DNA of 64,000 nt, from positions 4,216,001 to 4,280,000 of the forward strand of contig NZ_AP021875.1 of NCBI RefSeq assembly GCF_009688965.1, given 5' to 3'. The notes under the pieces were generated by a model. That model was given only the letters and a program-made list of their open reading frames with translations, searched no databases and was not told the origin of the DNA. Of this stretch, positions 26,462 to 35,007 are shown one piece after another. The position numbers were made by a program, and so were the translations under genes. The DNA comes from Desulfosarcina widdelii (lineage in GTDB: Bacteria; Desulfobacterota; Desulfobacteria; Desulfobacterales; Desulfosarcinaceae). Every line of letters starts with the position of its first letter. The first letter of the stretch is position 1.

Positions 26462-27174
26462 GGGTGTTTATCCAACAGCTCCAGGCCAACCCGGGCCGCT
26501 TCCTGTTCGGCCATTTTTTTGCTTTTTCCATCCCCTTCGGCAGTGACGTCCGCCACGCTCACCTGCACCCGGAAGGTCTTGCTGTGATCCGGTCCTCTGG
26601 TTTCGATGACCCGATACTGCGGAATTTCGCGATAGACGGACTGGGCGTGCTCTTGAAGCTGGCTTTTGTAATCGGTTTCGTAGCGGCCGCGGTTGACCTT
26701 GGCCAATTGCCGGGAAAAGCGGCTTTCGACGAAGGCGAAAGCCGCATCGAAGCCGCCATCCAGATAGATGGCGGCGATAACCGCCTCGGCGGCATCCGCC
26801 AGGATGGAGTTTTTTTCTCTGCCGCCGGTCAACGCTTCGCCTTTGCCCAGCAACAGGTGCGGGCCGAGTGAGAGTTTCCTGGCGATGGCGGCCAATTGGG
26901 TTTCATTGACCAACTGGGCCCGGTTTCTGGACAATTCACCCTCGGCCAGTTCCGGGTAGCGCTGCATCAGCAGGTGGCTGATGGACAGATTGAGAACGGC
27001 ATCGCCTAAAAATTCGAGCCGTTCGTTGCTTTCCAGATTGTCACGGGACTGCTCGTTGACATAGGAACTGTGGCACAGGGCGCCGGTCAATAGCGCGGGA
27101 TCGTTGAAATGGTAGCCCAAGGCCGTTTCCAAACGTTGGTTATCGGCGGTTTCTTCGTTTTGGGATGTCGTCAT
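26458..27174 (-). CDS. rnc: Ribonuclease III
   Basis: The 238-residue protein has the signature NERLEFLGDAVL, the second catalytic Asp/Glu region DAAEAVIAAIYLD, and a C-terminal double-stranded RNA-binding domain (about 165-235). It processes rRNA precursors and structured RNAs. It overlaps the PHP gene upstream and the radical SAM gene downstream by 4 bp each, giving tight coupling. Confidence 0.96.
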   Translation of the reverse strand: MTTSQNEETADNQRLETALGYHFNDPALLTGALCHSSYVNEQSRDNLESNERLEFLGDAVLNLSISHLLMQRYPELAEGELSRNRAQLVNETQLAAIARKLSLGPHLLLGKGEALTGGREKNSILADAAEAVIAAIYLDGGFDAAFAFVESRFSRQLAKVNRGRYETDYKSQLQEHAQSVYREIPQYRVIETRGPDHSKTFRVQVSVADVTAEGDGKSKKMAEQEAARVGLELLDKHP

Positions 27175-28067
27175 TTTCGGGTTCTCAGCGTTTCTACCAG
27201 GGTCTCATAGACCGAATAAGGCACGAGAAAGCTTCCGTCTCCGATACCCGGTTGAATCCCCGGTGTGACCTCGCCGTGAAAATCCGTTCCGCCGGTAATG
27301 ACAAGGTCATATTTACGTGCCAGGCGGCAGTATTCGCTGGTGGCCGTTTCCGGGTGATCGGGATAGATGGCCTCGATGCCCCCCAGTCCCAAGGATATCA
27401 GGGTCTTCAGGAAGGATTCGAACCTGTCCTGGCCATTCAAATCATTCAGGTACGGGTGGGCCAGAACGGCGATGCCGCCGGCCGTATTAATGGCGCCGAT
27501 GGCATCGGCCATGGGAACGCGGTATTTTCCAACATATCCCGGCCTGTTTTTCCCTAAAAATCGGTCAAAAGCATCGTCGATGGAATCGGCCAGACCCTTT
27601 TTCACCATCAGTTGCGCAATGTGGGGGCGGCCGGCAACGCCACTGCCCACAATGGGCGCCAATTCGTCAGCATGCAGGTCCATGCCCAAGGCGTTGAGTC
27701 GGGCAATGATTTTCGGATTGCGATTTTCCCTTGCCGTTTTCAGTACCTCGAGAAGAGAGGCAAGCCCCGGATTGCCAAGATCGAATCCGTAACCGAGAAT
27801 ATGAATGCTGCCGCCGGAATGAAAGCCCGGCGGCGCAGCAGCGCTGATTTCAATGCCCGTAATAAATTGTAAAGTTGACGGGATGCCCCGGGAGATTGCG
27901 GCCGCAGACCCGGCCAGGGTGTCGTGATCGGTAATGGCGATGGCTTTCAGGCCGAGTCGGACCGCCATCGCCAGGATTTCGGATGGGGTCAGAGTGCCGT
28001 CGGAGGCCGTTGAATGAATATGCAGATCGATACCGGCATTGGGTTCAGATGCCAAGGGCTTTTTCAA
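27171..28067 (-). CDS. PHP-domain phosphatase/nuclease (RNase AM-like)
   Basis: The 298-residue protein shows the PHP metal motifs DLHIHSTASDG, ITDHDTLAG, GIEIS, HPYLND and GTDFHG. It resembles the YciV/RNase AM and 3',5'-nucleoside bisphosphate phosphatase group, which trims 5' RNA ends or removes phosphates. The start is a TTG inside the dksA-like 3' end, with GAGGAGG 3 nt upstream. No ATG lies before the first motif. It overlaps dksA by 23 bp and rnc by 4 bp. Confidence 0.85.
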   Translation of the reverse strand: MKKPLASEPNAGIDLHIHSTASDGTLTPSEILAMAVRLGLKAIAITDHDTLAGSAAAISRGIPSTLQFITGIEISAAAPPGFHSGGSIHILGYGFDLGNPGLASLLEVLKTARENRNPKIIARLNALGMDLHADELAPIVGSGVAGRPHIAQLMVKKGLADSIDDAFDRFLGKNRPGYVGKYRVPMADAIGAINTAGGIAVLAHPYLNDLNGQDRFESFLKTLISLGLGGIEAIYPDHPETATSEYCRLARKYDLVITGGTDFHGEVTPGIQPGIGDGSFLVPYSVYETLVETLRTRK

Positions 28068-28407
28068 AAGCCTCCTCTTTGGTCTTGCATTCGATGCATT
28101 GGGTGGTGACCGGCCTTGCTTTCAGCCGTTCGATGGAAATATCGTCACCACACTTTTCGCAGATACCAAAGGTGCCGTTTTCGATTCGCTCGAGTGCTTT
28201 TTTCACTTTTTTGATCAGCTTGTGCTCGCGATCCCGAATGCGCAGCATAAAATTGCGATCCGACTCCAGCGTCGCCCGATCCGTGGGATCCGGAAAGTTT
28301 TCCTTCTGCTCCGTCATCCCAGAAACGGTTTCACCCGCATGGCTCAACAGTTCCTGCAGCCGCTTGTGAAGAAGATCTTCGAAAAACTTCAAATCATCTT
28401 TGTTCAT
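28045..28407 (-). CDS. dksA: DksA/TraR-family zinc-finger protein
   Basis: The 120-residue protein has a coiled-coil N-terminal half and a four-cysteine zinc finger (CEKCGDDIS, then CIEC). DksA binds the RNA polymerase secondary channel and, with ppGpp, controls rRNA and amino acid promoters. The coiled-coil tip carries DPTDRAT, an acidic motif as in DksA (DxxDxA). It heads the gene group PHP-rnc-radical SAM. An AT-rich 188-bp spacer upstream probably holds its promoter. Confidence 0.88.
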   Translation of the reverse strand: MNKDDLKFFEDLLHKRLQELLSHAGETVSGMTEQKENFPDPTDRATLESDRNFMLRIRDREHKLIKKVKKALERIENGTFGICEKCGDDISIERLKARPVTTQCIECKTKEEAFEKALGI

Positions 28408-28595
28408 GGTTCAACCCTGCACAAGTAAAATATTTTATCGCCATAATAAAAAATAAAAACTAACACAATGATATCGGCATGTAAAGTGCTATTGTTCCGG
28501 AGCTGTATTCCAGCGGCGTTGCTGTTTCATCGTTCGCCGATAACGCCAGTCGGGGTGTATTGAAATCAAAACCAACGGGTTGCCTGAAAAACGGT

Positions 28596-29534
28596 TCAGG
28601 ACAATTCGGACACCAGTGCTTCCAGGGTTTTCATGTTGCCGATGTTGAGAACCCGATGATCGTATTCCGGGGGAAGGATTTTTTTCAGCAGACCCGCCAG
28701 CACCCTGCCCGGCCCCACCTCGATAAAAAGGTCCACCTTTTCCGCCATCAAACGGCAGACGGTATCGTACCACCGTACCGGACTGCACAACTGCCTGGCC
28801 ATGAGTTGCCGGATTTCCGGAGCCTCCTGACAGCCGTCCGCGGTTACATTGTGAATGATCCGGTTTTTCGGCGAAGTAAAATCGATGGTTTCCAGATAAG
28901 CGGTAAATTCTTCTTCGGCGCCTTTGATCAGTTCACTGTGCCAGGCACCGCTCACCTTCAGGGGGATCGCCCGTGCACCGTTGGATTTGGCGGCTTGAGA
29001 AACGGCGGCAACCGCCTCCGGGCTTCCGGTGATAACGATCTGCTCTTTGGAATTGTGATTGGCCACCGAGACCGTACCGGACGATTGACCGGCTTGCACC
29101 AGTTCGTTGACCGTGCCGATATCCAGCCCCACAATGGCGCTCATGGCCCCCTTGTGCTGCTGGGATTCCCGGTGCATCAACTGCCCGCGTTTGAGCACCA
29201 GCCGCAGGGTGTCCGCCATGGAGACAACGCCGGCCGATTTCAGCGCACTGTATTCTCCCAGGCTGTGGCCGGCGGAAAAATGGCATTGGATGCCGGCCCG
29301 CTCGATGGCCGCCAGGCAGGCCAAATTCACGGCCGTGACGGCCGGTTGGAGATTGACGGTTTCCGTCAGGGTTTCCATGGGGCCCTTGAAGCAGACTTTG
29401 GAAATATGGGCACCGGCAATCTCGTCGGCGGCGTCGAAAATTTCCCTGACAAAGTCGTATTCCTGAAACAGGTCCTGTCCCATACCCACGGCCTGGGACC
29501 CCTGGCCGGGGAATAAAAATGCAATGGTTTTCAA
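28596..29534 (-). CDS. fabD: Malonyl-CoA:ACP transacylase
   Basis: The 312-residue protein has FLFPGQGSQAVGMG at the N-terminus, the nucleophile Ser in AGHSLGEYSAL, the substrate-binding Arg in RGQLMHRES, and the catalytic His in SGAWHSELI. FabD transfers malonyl groups to acyl carrier protein in fatty acid synthesis. The start is TTG with GGAGGAACC upstream. No other fab gene is nearby, which is unusual but not unknown. Confidence 0.94.
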   Translation of the reverse strand: MKTIAFLFPGQGSQAVGMGQDLFQEYDFVREIFDAADEIAGAHISKVCFKGPMETLTETVNLQPAVTAVNLACLAAIERAGIQCHFSAGHSLGEYSALKSAGVVSMADTLRLVLKRGQLMHRESQQHKGAMSAIVGLDIGTVNELVQAGQSSGTVSVANHNSKEQIVITGSPEAVAAVSQAAKSNGARAIPLKVSGAWHSELIKGAEEEFTAYLETIDFTSPKNRIIHNVTADGCQEAPEIRQLMARQLCSPVRWYDTVCRLMAEKVDLFIEVGPGRVLAGLLKKILPPEYDHRVLNIGNMKTLEALVSELS

Positions 29535-29618
29535 TCGGGTTCCTCCATTGTCGATCGGTTTTGGGTTGCGGTTCGAAACGCAGTCGAAAAACGTCGATTT
29601 TGCCTGTATCGGATCGAT

Positions 29619-30884
29619 TCAGTCGAGCTTGAACAGTTTTCGCGTCAGATCCAGGGAAACGGACTTGTCGCCATGGCAACCGTCCTTTTTCAAAAATTGG
29701 GTGGGATCGTGTAAAATCTTGTTCACCAGCGCATGGGTCATGCGTTTTATGGCTCGTTTGTCGTCCTCCGAAAGGTGGCTCAGCGTACCCATGGTTTTTT
29801 CAAGCTCGTTTTGGGCGAGGGTTTCCACCTTGTCGCGCAAAGAGACGATGGTGGGCACCACCGCCAGTGTGTCGTACCAGCGGCGAAATCCGATAACGGC
29901 TTCATCGATGATGCGCCGGGCTTTCATGGCCTCCCGGTTGCGGTCTTCGATATTTTCGTCCACGATGCCCTTCAGGTCGTCGATATCGTAGACATAGGCA
30001 TTGTTGATGCGGTTGATCTCCGGGTCGATGTCCCTGGGAACGGCGATGTCGATGAAAAAAAGCCGGCGATTGCGGCGATTCTTCATGGCCTGTTTGATCT
30101 GCTGTTTGCGCAGCACGTAATCAGTAGCACCGGTGGAACTGATGACGATATCGACATCCTGGATGCCGTCGATAATCTCTTCGAAACGAATGGCCTGGCC
30201 GGAAAAACGCTTGGCCAGTTCCACGCCTCTTTCGAAGGTTCGGTTGGCAACGGTTATCGCCCCGGCGCGGTTGCGGATCAGATGCTCCACGGCCAGTTCC
30301 GCCATCTCGCCGGCACCGATCAACATGACCCGTTTGCCCTGGAGTTCTCCAAAGATTTTCCGGCCCAATTCGATGGCGGCATAGCTGATGCTGACGGCAT
30401 GGTCGCCGATGCCGGTTTCCGTGCGCACTTTTTTGGCAACGAAAAAAGTTCGATGCAGCAGTTTGTTGAGAATCACGCCGGAGGTCCGCGCCACGGTGGC
30501 CTGTCTGTATGAGGCTTTCATCTGCCCGAGAATCTGGGGCTCGCCAACCACCATGGAATCCAGGGAGGACGCCACCTGGAAGGTGTGCCGGACGGCATCT
30601 TCGCCCCTGTGGGTGTACAGGGCATCGTCAAAGCGGTCCAGCGGCACGCGTTTAAATTCGGCCAGAAACCGTTTGGCTGCAGCGATTCCCTCCTCATGGT
30701 CATCAACGGCCATCAGCAGTTCAACGCGGTTGCAGGTGGAAAAAAGAACCGCTTCTCCGATCGCCGCATTGTCCCGCAACATGGACAGCGCCCGTTCGGT
30801 TTCGTCCTCCGTAAAGGCGATGCATTCCCGCACATGGACGGATGCGGTTTTATGGTTGAGTCCTAACAGTACGATATCGCGCAT
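29619..30884 (-). CDS. hemA: Glutamyl-tRNA reductase
   Basis: The 421-residue protein has the catalytic Cys in STCNRVE (near 49-55), LGLNHKTASVHVRE at the start, VGEPQILGQ, and the NADPH fold MLIGAGEMAE. It makes glutamate-1-semialdehyde, the first committed step of C5 tetrapyrrole synthesis. It lies downstream of ccsA and the sirohaem gene on the same strand, giving a haem/sirohaem and cytochrome c assembly cluster. Confidence 0.97.
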   Translation of the reverse strand: MRDIVLLGLNHKTASVHVRECIAFTEDETERALSMLRDNAAIGEAVLFSTCNRVELLMAVDDHEEGIAAAKRFLAEFKRVPLDRFDDALYTHRGEDAVRHTFQVASSLDSMVVGEPQILGQMKASYRQATVARTSGVILNKLLHRTFFVAKKVRTETGIGDHAVSISYAAIELGRKIFGELQGKRVMLIGAGEMAELAVEHLIRNRAGAITVANRTFERGVELAKRFSGQAIRFEEIIDGIQDVDIVISSTGATDYVLRKQQIKQAMKNRRNRRLFFIDIAVPRDIDPEINRINNAYVYDIDDLKGIVDENIEDRNREAMKARRIIDEAVIGFRRWYDTLAVVPTIVSLRDKVETLAQNELEKTMGTLSHLSEDDKRAIKRMTHALVNKILHDPTQFLKKDGCHGDKSVSLDLTRKLFKLD

Positions 30885-30957
30885 GGTTGTTTGTCGCCGT
30901 CGGCCGGGCCCGCTGCGGGCCGCTGATGACCGACTTTGCTATGTCAATCCCAGGGGT

Positions 30958-31779
30958 TTACATGGCCGTAAATGTGCCGTGATGCCCCTGCAGCAGAAAA
31001 TTCACACCAAAAAAAGTAAACAATAAAACGCCGAATCCGATGACAGCCATGATCGCCGCCCGTTTTCCCCGCCATCCCACCGTCAGGCGTTCGTGGAGCA
31101 GGGCCGCGTAAAAAAGCCAGGTAATGACTGACCAGACTTCCTTGGGGTCCCAGCTCCAGAAACGACCCCAGACAGCCTTGGCATATACCACGCCGGTAAT
31201 CAGGCCGATGGTCACCATGGAAAAGCCCACGACAATACAGGCGTAGCCGGCAGTATCCAACAAGGCCAGCGACGGCAGCCGGCTGAAAAAGAAACCGCGG
31301 GTTTTCCTTTTGATGGCCCTTTCCTGAAGCAGATACAAGATGCCCAGGCCGCAGGCCAGGGCAAAGGCCGCATTTCCCAGGAACACCGTGACGATATGGG
31401 CCGCCAGCCACCAGCTTTTAAATAGTTGAGGGTTTTGGGCAGTCGCTTTGGGCATCTGGTAGGCCACGATCATGGTCAGCGAAATCAATGGCGCCGCATA
31501 GATGCCCAGTATTTTGAGTTTGAACTTGAACGCAAAGGCCAAAAAAACGACGGCGATGGTCCAGGCGGTAAACGACAGGGTTTCATGAAGATTGTTGACC
31601 GGAAAATGTCCCGCCCGGATGCCGCAGGCCACCAGGGAAACGGTATGCAGGCCGACGCCGATCGTCATCAGTACGGCGGCCAATTTTTGAAGGCGGTCTT
31701 TCTGAAAAAAAAGATAGCCAAAATAACAGGCGCAGCTAAACATGTAGACGATGGTGGCGATGATGAATACGGGCTCCAT
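30958..31779 (-). CDS. ccsA: CcsA/ResC-type cytochrome c biogenesis protein
   Basis: The 273-residue protein has eight or so membrane helices and the tryptophan-rich haem-handling motif WGRFWSWDPKEVWS (near 207-220), with conserved His residues in flanking loops. CcsA exports haem and presents it for attachment to apocytochrome c. It begins one base after the sirohaem gene ends and lies 73 bp ahead of hemA. GGAGAG precedes the ATG. No ResB/Ccs1 partner is seen in this window. Confidence 0.9.
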   Translation of the reverse strand: MEPVFIIATIVYMFSCACYFGYLFFQKDRLQKLAAVLMTIGVGLHTVSLVACGIRAGHFPVNNLHETLSFTAWTIAVVFLAFAFKFKLKILGIYAAPLISLTMIVAYQMPKATAQNPQLFKSWWLAAHIVTVFLGNAAFALACGLGILYLLQERAIKRKTRGFFFSRLPSLALLDTAGYACIVVGFSMVTIGLITGVVYAKAVWGRFWSWDPKEVWSVITWLFYAALLHERLTVGWRGKRAAIMAVIGFGVLLFTFFGVNFLLQGHHGTFTAM

Positions 31780-31780
31780 G

Positions 31781-32464
31781 TCACTCTCCGGGTTGTCGAT
31801 CGGCCGTCATCAATTGGTCATAGCGGTAGCCCGGCCCCAGAACTTCCTCCAGCAAACGGTCGATGCGATCCTTTTCGCCGGTTTTTACCAGTTCCAGCAG
31901 GTCTCCGGCGATCAGGCGCTCGAACAGTGGTTTGTGGGCTTCCGGTTCGTGGGCTTCGGCCAGCAGTTTCCGGCGGATGGCGCCCATCAGATCCAACAGC
32001 TTGCCGTATTCCGGGCCGAACTGGGATTCAAGGCGCCGACGCATGTGCTTGGCAAAGGCCGGGCTTTTCCCTGCGGTTGAAATCGCCATCATGAAATCGC
32101 CGCGCCGTACGATGGCCGGCAGGATAAAATTACAGATTTCCGGCCGGTCGGCAATGTTGCAGAGCAAGTTGAGCCGCTCCGCATCGGCGTGGATTTGCCG
32201 GTTGAGGTGTTCATCGTCGGTGGCACCGATGACCAGAAATTGGCCCTTTACGTCCGATGAACGATATTCCCGCCGTTCCAGAAAAATGCGGCCCTCTTCT
32301 GCCAGTTGGGCCAAATTGGATGCCGCCTCGGGGCTGACAACGGTAACGATGGCCCCGCACTTCAGCAGGGTGTCCACCTTGCGGGCGCCCACGCGGCCGC
32401 CGCCGACCACCAGGCAGGGCCGCCCCTGAATATCGAGATTCACCGGATAATAACGCATGTTCAC
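31781..32464 (-). CDS. Precorrin-2 dehydrogenase/sirohydrochlorin ferrochelatase (Met8/CysG-N type)
   Basis: The 227-residue protein has MRYYPVNLDIQGRPCLVVGGGRVGARKVD at the start, with the NAD fold, and TAGKSPAFAKHMRRRLE, typical of the CysG N-terminal domain. It oxidises precorrin-2 and may insert iron to give sirohaem, which dissimilatory sulfite reductase needs. The uroporphyrinogen methyltransferase part is not fused. The start is GTG 32464 or ATG 32458. It lies 3 bp after the MBL gene. Confidence 0.92.
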   Translation of the reverse strand: MNMRYYPVNLDIQGRPCLVVGGGRVGARKVDTLLKCGAIVTVVSPEAASNLAQLAEEGRIFLERREYRSSDVKGQFLVIGATDDEHLNRQIHADAERLNLLCNIADRPEICNFILPAIVRRGDFMMAISTAGKSPAFAKHMRRRLESQFGPEYGKLLDLMGAIRRKLLAEAHEPEAHKPLFERLIAGDLLELVKTGEKDRIDRLLEEVLGPGYRYDQLMTADRQPGE

Positions 32465-32467
32465 CGT

Positions 32468-33244
32468 CTACAAGCTAAAGGTCATCAGATCCTGCGCCAG
32501 AACAAGCGAACCATTATATGTGCTTCGGCACTGATTTTCAATATCGGCGTCCTCGCAATCCGGATAAAAATGGGTCAAAACCAAACGTTTTACGCCGGCC
32601 GATTGGGCGATTCGGCCAGCCAGTGACGGCGTGAGATGGCCGTCGATTTTGCGGTCGTCCGGAAAGGCCGATTCACAGATCATCAGGTCGGCCTTGTCGG
32701 CGATGGTCACCAGGCTGTCGCAAACATCGGTATCTCCAGAGTAGACCAGCACTTTTCCGTCGGCATCGGTAACGCGGAAGGCCAGGCTTTCCGGACGATG
32801 GGCAACGGGCATGGAGGAAAGCGAAAAGGAGGAAAATACCCGCCGGTCGGGCGCGCGGGTATCCATTTCAACGATGGTCAAGCAATCGGGCGGCAGTTCG
32901 ATCCAATGTCCGTAGACGGATTTCAAACCTTCGAAAAAGGCGGTAAAGCCCTTGCCCGCGACAATCGTCAGGTGCCGCTGTTGCGGCGAGGGCGACGGAT
33001 ACTTCAGGCCGAACAGAAACGACACCAGTTCCCCGGAGTGGTCCGGATGGAAGTGGCTGAGAAAAAGGTGGCTGATATCGAAAATCGGGATGCCGATTTC
33101 CAGCAGTCGGCGCATCACCCCGGAACCGCAGTCAAAAAGCAGGTTCTCCTTTCCGGTCTGCATCAGAAAGGAGCATGGATTGCGTTTAAGCGATGGAACG
33201 CAGGTTCCCGAGCCCAGGATCGTGATTCGGCTTGAAGAGGTCAC
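32468..33244 (-). CDS. RNase Z-like metallo-beta-lactamase fold hydrolase
   Basis: The 258-residue protein has SHFHPDHSGEL as the zinc site, LGSGTCVPSLKRNPCS at the start, VYSGDTDVC and the late LTHFYPD, as in the RNase Z/ElaC and related phosphodiesterase group. I prefer GTG 33244 because AAGGA lies 6-9 nt upstream; the longer ATG frame at 33277 has no site. It heads the minus-strand haem/cytochrome block. True tRNA 3' processing is not certain. Confidence 0.82.
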   Translation of the reverse strand: MTSSSRITILGSGTCVPSLKRNPCSFLMQTGKENLLFDCGSGVMRRLLEIGIPIFDISHLFLSHFHPDHSGELVSFLFGLKYPSPSPQQRHLTIVAGKGFTAFFEGLKSVYGHWIELPPDCLTIVEMDTRAPDRRVFSSFSLSSMPVAHRPESLAFRVTDADGKVLVYSGDTDVCDSLVTIADKADLMICESAFPDDRKIDGHLTPSLAGRIAQSAGVKRLVLTHFYPDCEDADIENQCRSTYNGSLVLAQDLMTFSL

Positions 33245-33277
33245 GTGAATTCCTTTTTTTGTGCGGGTTATGGACAC

Positions 33278-33682
33278 GTTTTGCTATGGTAAGTCGATCA
33301 GAAAAAGAATTCAACCACAGGTTCCGTGCGGACCGCCCGGAAAGCAAACTTTCCCGATCGAATCTCTCCAGCGGTTTGCTTCGGAGAGAACTTGGCGACG
33401 GGTTTAACAGCGGTTTTTTGTGAGTGTTTCATAACCGAACAGTCGTATATCGGTGCTTGACAATGCTGAATGGGATTTGTTATTTGTGCCGCTACTCGAA
33501 AATTTGTTTCAATCCATAAAATGTAACCGGTGCAGCAATTTATAGTCAATCCAGAACTCGCACCGGTGTGCTCTTTTCGCTAGCTGGATCAACGCGGTTT
33601 CTCACGTTCATGCAGGACCCCGTCCGGCCGGATCGGCCGTGGCGGAACCCATACGATCGACGAATCGACACGGAAACGCTGT
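33278..33682 (+). promoter_or_regulatory. Intergenic region with candidate atp (F0) promoter
   Basis: No gene is apparent in these 405 bp between divergent transcription units. TTGACA (33457-33462) with a 17-nt spacer and TTATTT (33480-33485) is a reasonable sigma-70 promoter for the F0 operon. An inverted repeat ACCGGTGC ... GCACCGGT lies further down (about 33530-33570) in the leader. Confidence 0.45.
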
Positions 33683-33949
33683 TTGTTCGATTACAAAAGA
33701 AACAGGGACTGGGCCGAAAACCTGACCATTGTGATGCAGTTGGGCCTGACCATGGCCGGCTGTATCGTTTTCTGCTTTTTTGTGGGCCGCGGCCTGGACA
33801 GATGGTTGGGATTCAACGGCGTGTTCACTACGATTTTTATTCTTCTCGGCGTTGCCGGCGGTGCCAACGTCTGCTACCGACAGATCCTTGAAATTACGGA
33901 ACCGAAAAACAAGGTGGACCCCGATGAAAACGGCCACAACGGTTCTTGA
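33683..33949 (+). CDS. atpZ: AtpZ-like F0 accessory protein
   Basis: The 88-residue protein has two membrane helices (about 15-35 and 45-65) and GRGLDRWLG, as in AtpZ/AtpQ-type proteins encoded first in atp operons. It probably helps assemble F0 and may take part in Mg2+ or Ca2+ transport. The start is taken as TTG, since no ATG or GTG lies in frame before the first helix. It overlaps atpI by 26 bp. Confidence 0.78.
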   Translation: MFDYKRNRDWAENLTIVMQLGLTMAGCIVFCFFVGRGLDRWLGFNGVFTTIFILLGVAGGANVCYRQILEITEPKNKVDPDENGHNGS

Positions 33950-34313
33950 GGTTCAAAAAAAATATGGCTCCCGGGCATTGATGCTTTCCATTGGCGTCGG
34001 GCTTTTGTCCCTGGCCATGGGGTACAAAGAAATCTGCCGGGGGGTGGTGCTGGGAGGGGTGTTCAGTGCAATCAACTTCGCGCTGATGGGCCAGTTGCTG
34101 CGCTACCGGCTCCAGGAAAATCGCAAGGCGGCCGCGCGGCGATCTTTTGCCGCCCTGCTGCTCCGATACGCGCTTTTGGCCATACCGCTGGTTCTGGCGG
34201 TACAATCCGAACGATTCAACCTTCCTTTTACAGTGGTAGGCATCTTCATGGTTCAACTGGTGATCCTGTTCGAACAGGGGTCCCGGTTGATTTTCGCTTC
34301 CGTCAAGAACTGA
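33924..34313 (+). CDS. atpI: ATP synthase subunit I (AtpI)
   Basis: The 129-residue protein has four membrane helices and YKEICRGVVLGGVFSAINF, similar to AtpI, the chaperone for c-ring assembly. The ATG at 33924 is preceded by AAGGTGG. It lies between atpZ and atpB in standard order. A dedicated ring-assembly factor is relevant here because the operon encodes two very different c proteins. Confidence 0.78.
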   Translation: MKTATTVLEVQKKYGSRALMLSIGVGLLSLAMGYKEICRGVVLGGVFSAINFALMGQLLRYRLQENRKAAARRSFAALLLRYALLAIPLVLAVQSERFNLPFTVVGIFMVQLVILFEQGSRLIFASVKN

Positions 34314-34332
34314 ACCGCGAGGGCGATGGAAC

Positions 34333-35007
34333 ATGGGAGAACTTGGGAGAATTCACCAACTGATCATACCGGTTTTCGGTCACTCTATGGCGTTCAATCT
34401 CGAGGTCATTCTCATGACCTGGATCGCCTTTGCGGTGATTTTCGTTTTGGGCTATCTGACGGCCCGTAAACGGGGGATGGTGCCCGAATCCATGCAGGTG
34501 TTCGGTGAATTGTTCGTAGCCAACCTCTACAAACTGACCGAAGATGCCCTGGACGAGGAGATGGCCGAAAAATATGGTCCGCTGATCTGTGCCCTGTTTC
34601 TGTTTCTGCTGGTGTCCAACTGGCTGGGTATCGTTCCCCATCTGGAAGAACCCACCAAGGACCTCAACACGCCGCTCAGCCTCGGAGTGATGGGATTTGT
34701 GATCGCCCATGTGGCGGGGATCCGCAAAAAAGGATTTAAAAGCTACGCCGCCGAGTATTTTCAACCGATTTTCTTCATGGCGCCACTGAACATCATCGGC
34801 GAAATGGCCAAAATCGTCTCCATTTCCTTCCGTCTGTTCGGCAACATCATGGGGGGCTCGATCATTATCCTCGTGGTGTCCTACCTGACCTGGAGTATTG
34901 TGCTGCCACCGTTTCTCTATGCCTTTTTCGGCATGTTCGTGGGAACCATTCAGGCTTTTGTTTTTACGATGCTAACCGTTGTTTATATCTCGGTTCAGGT
35001 GAAATAG
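34333..35007 (+). CDS. atpB: ATP synthase F0 subunit a
   Basis: The 224-residue integral membrane protein forms the stator half-channels. The essential Arg that faces the c-ring is in SFRLFGNIMGG, and the final helix pair has GMFVGTIQAFVFTMLTVVYI. The length is typical for a subunit of this form. It lies directly before the fused c gene, with the stop abutting the next ATG. Na+ or H+ specificity cannot be decided from this subunit. Confidence 0.95.
   Translation: MGELGRIHQLIIPVFGHSMAFNLEVILMTWIAFAVIFVLGYLTARKRGMVPESMQVFGELFVANLYKLTEDALDEEMAEKYGPLICALFLFLLVSNWLGIVPHLEEPTKDLNTPLSLGVMGFVIAHVAGIRKKGFKSYAAEYFQPIFFMAPLNIIGEMAKIVSISFRLFGNIMGGSIIILVVSYLTWSIVLPPFLYAFFGMFVGTIQAFVFTMLTVVYISVQVK

Noticed and set aside
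33607-33690. Upstream extension of the first F0 gene to an ATG near 33610
   Set aside because: That ATG is in a different frame from the AtpZ-like sequence; no in-frame ATG or GTG precedes the TTG used.
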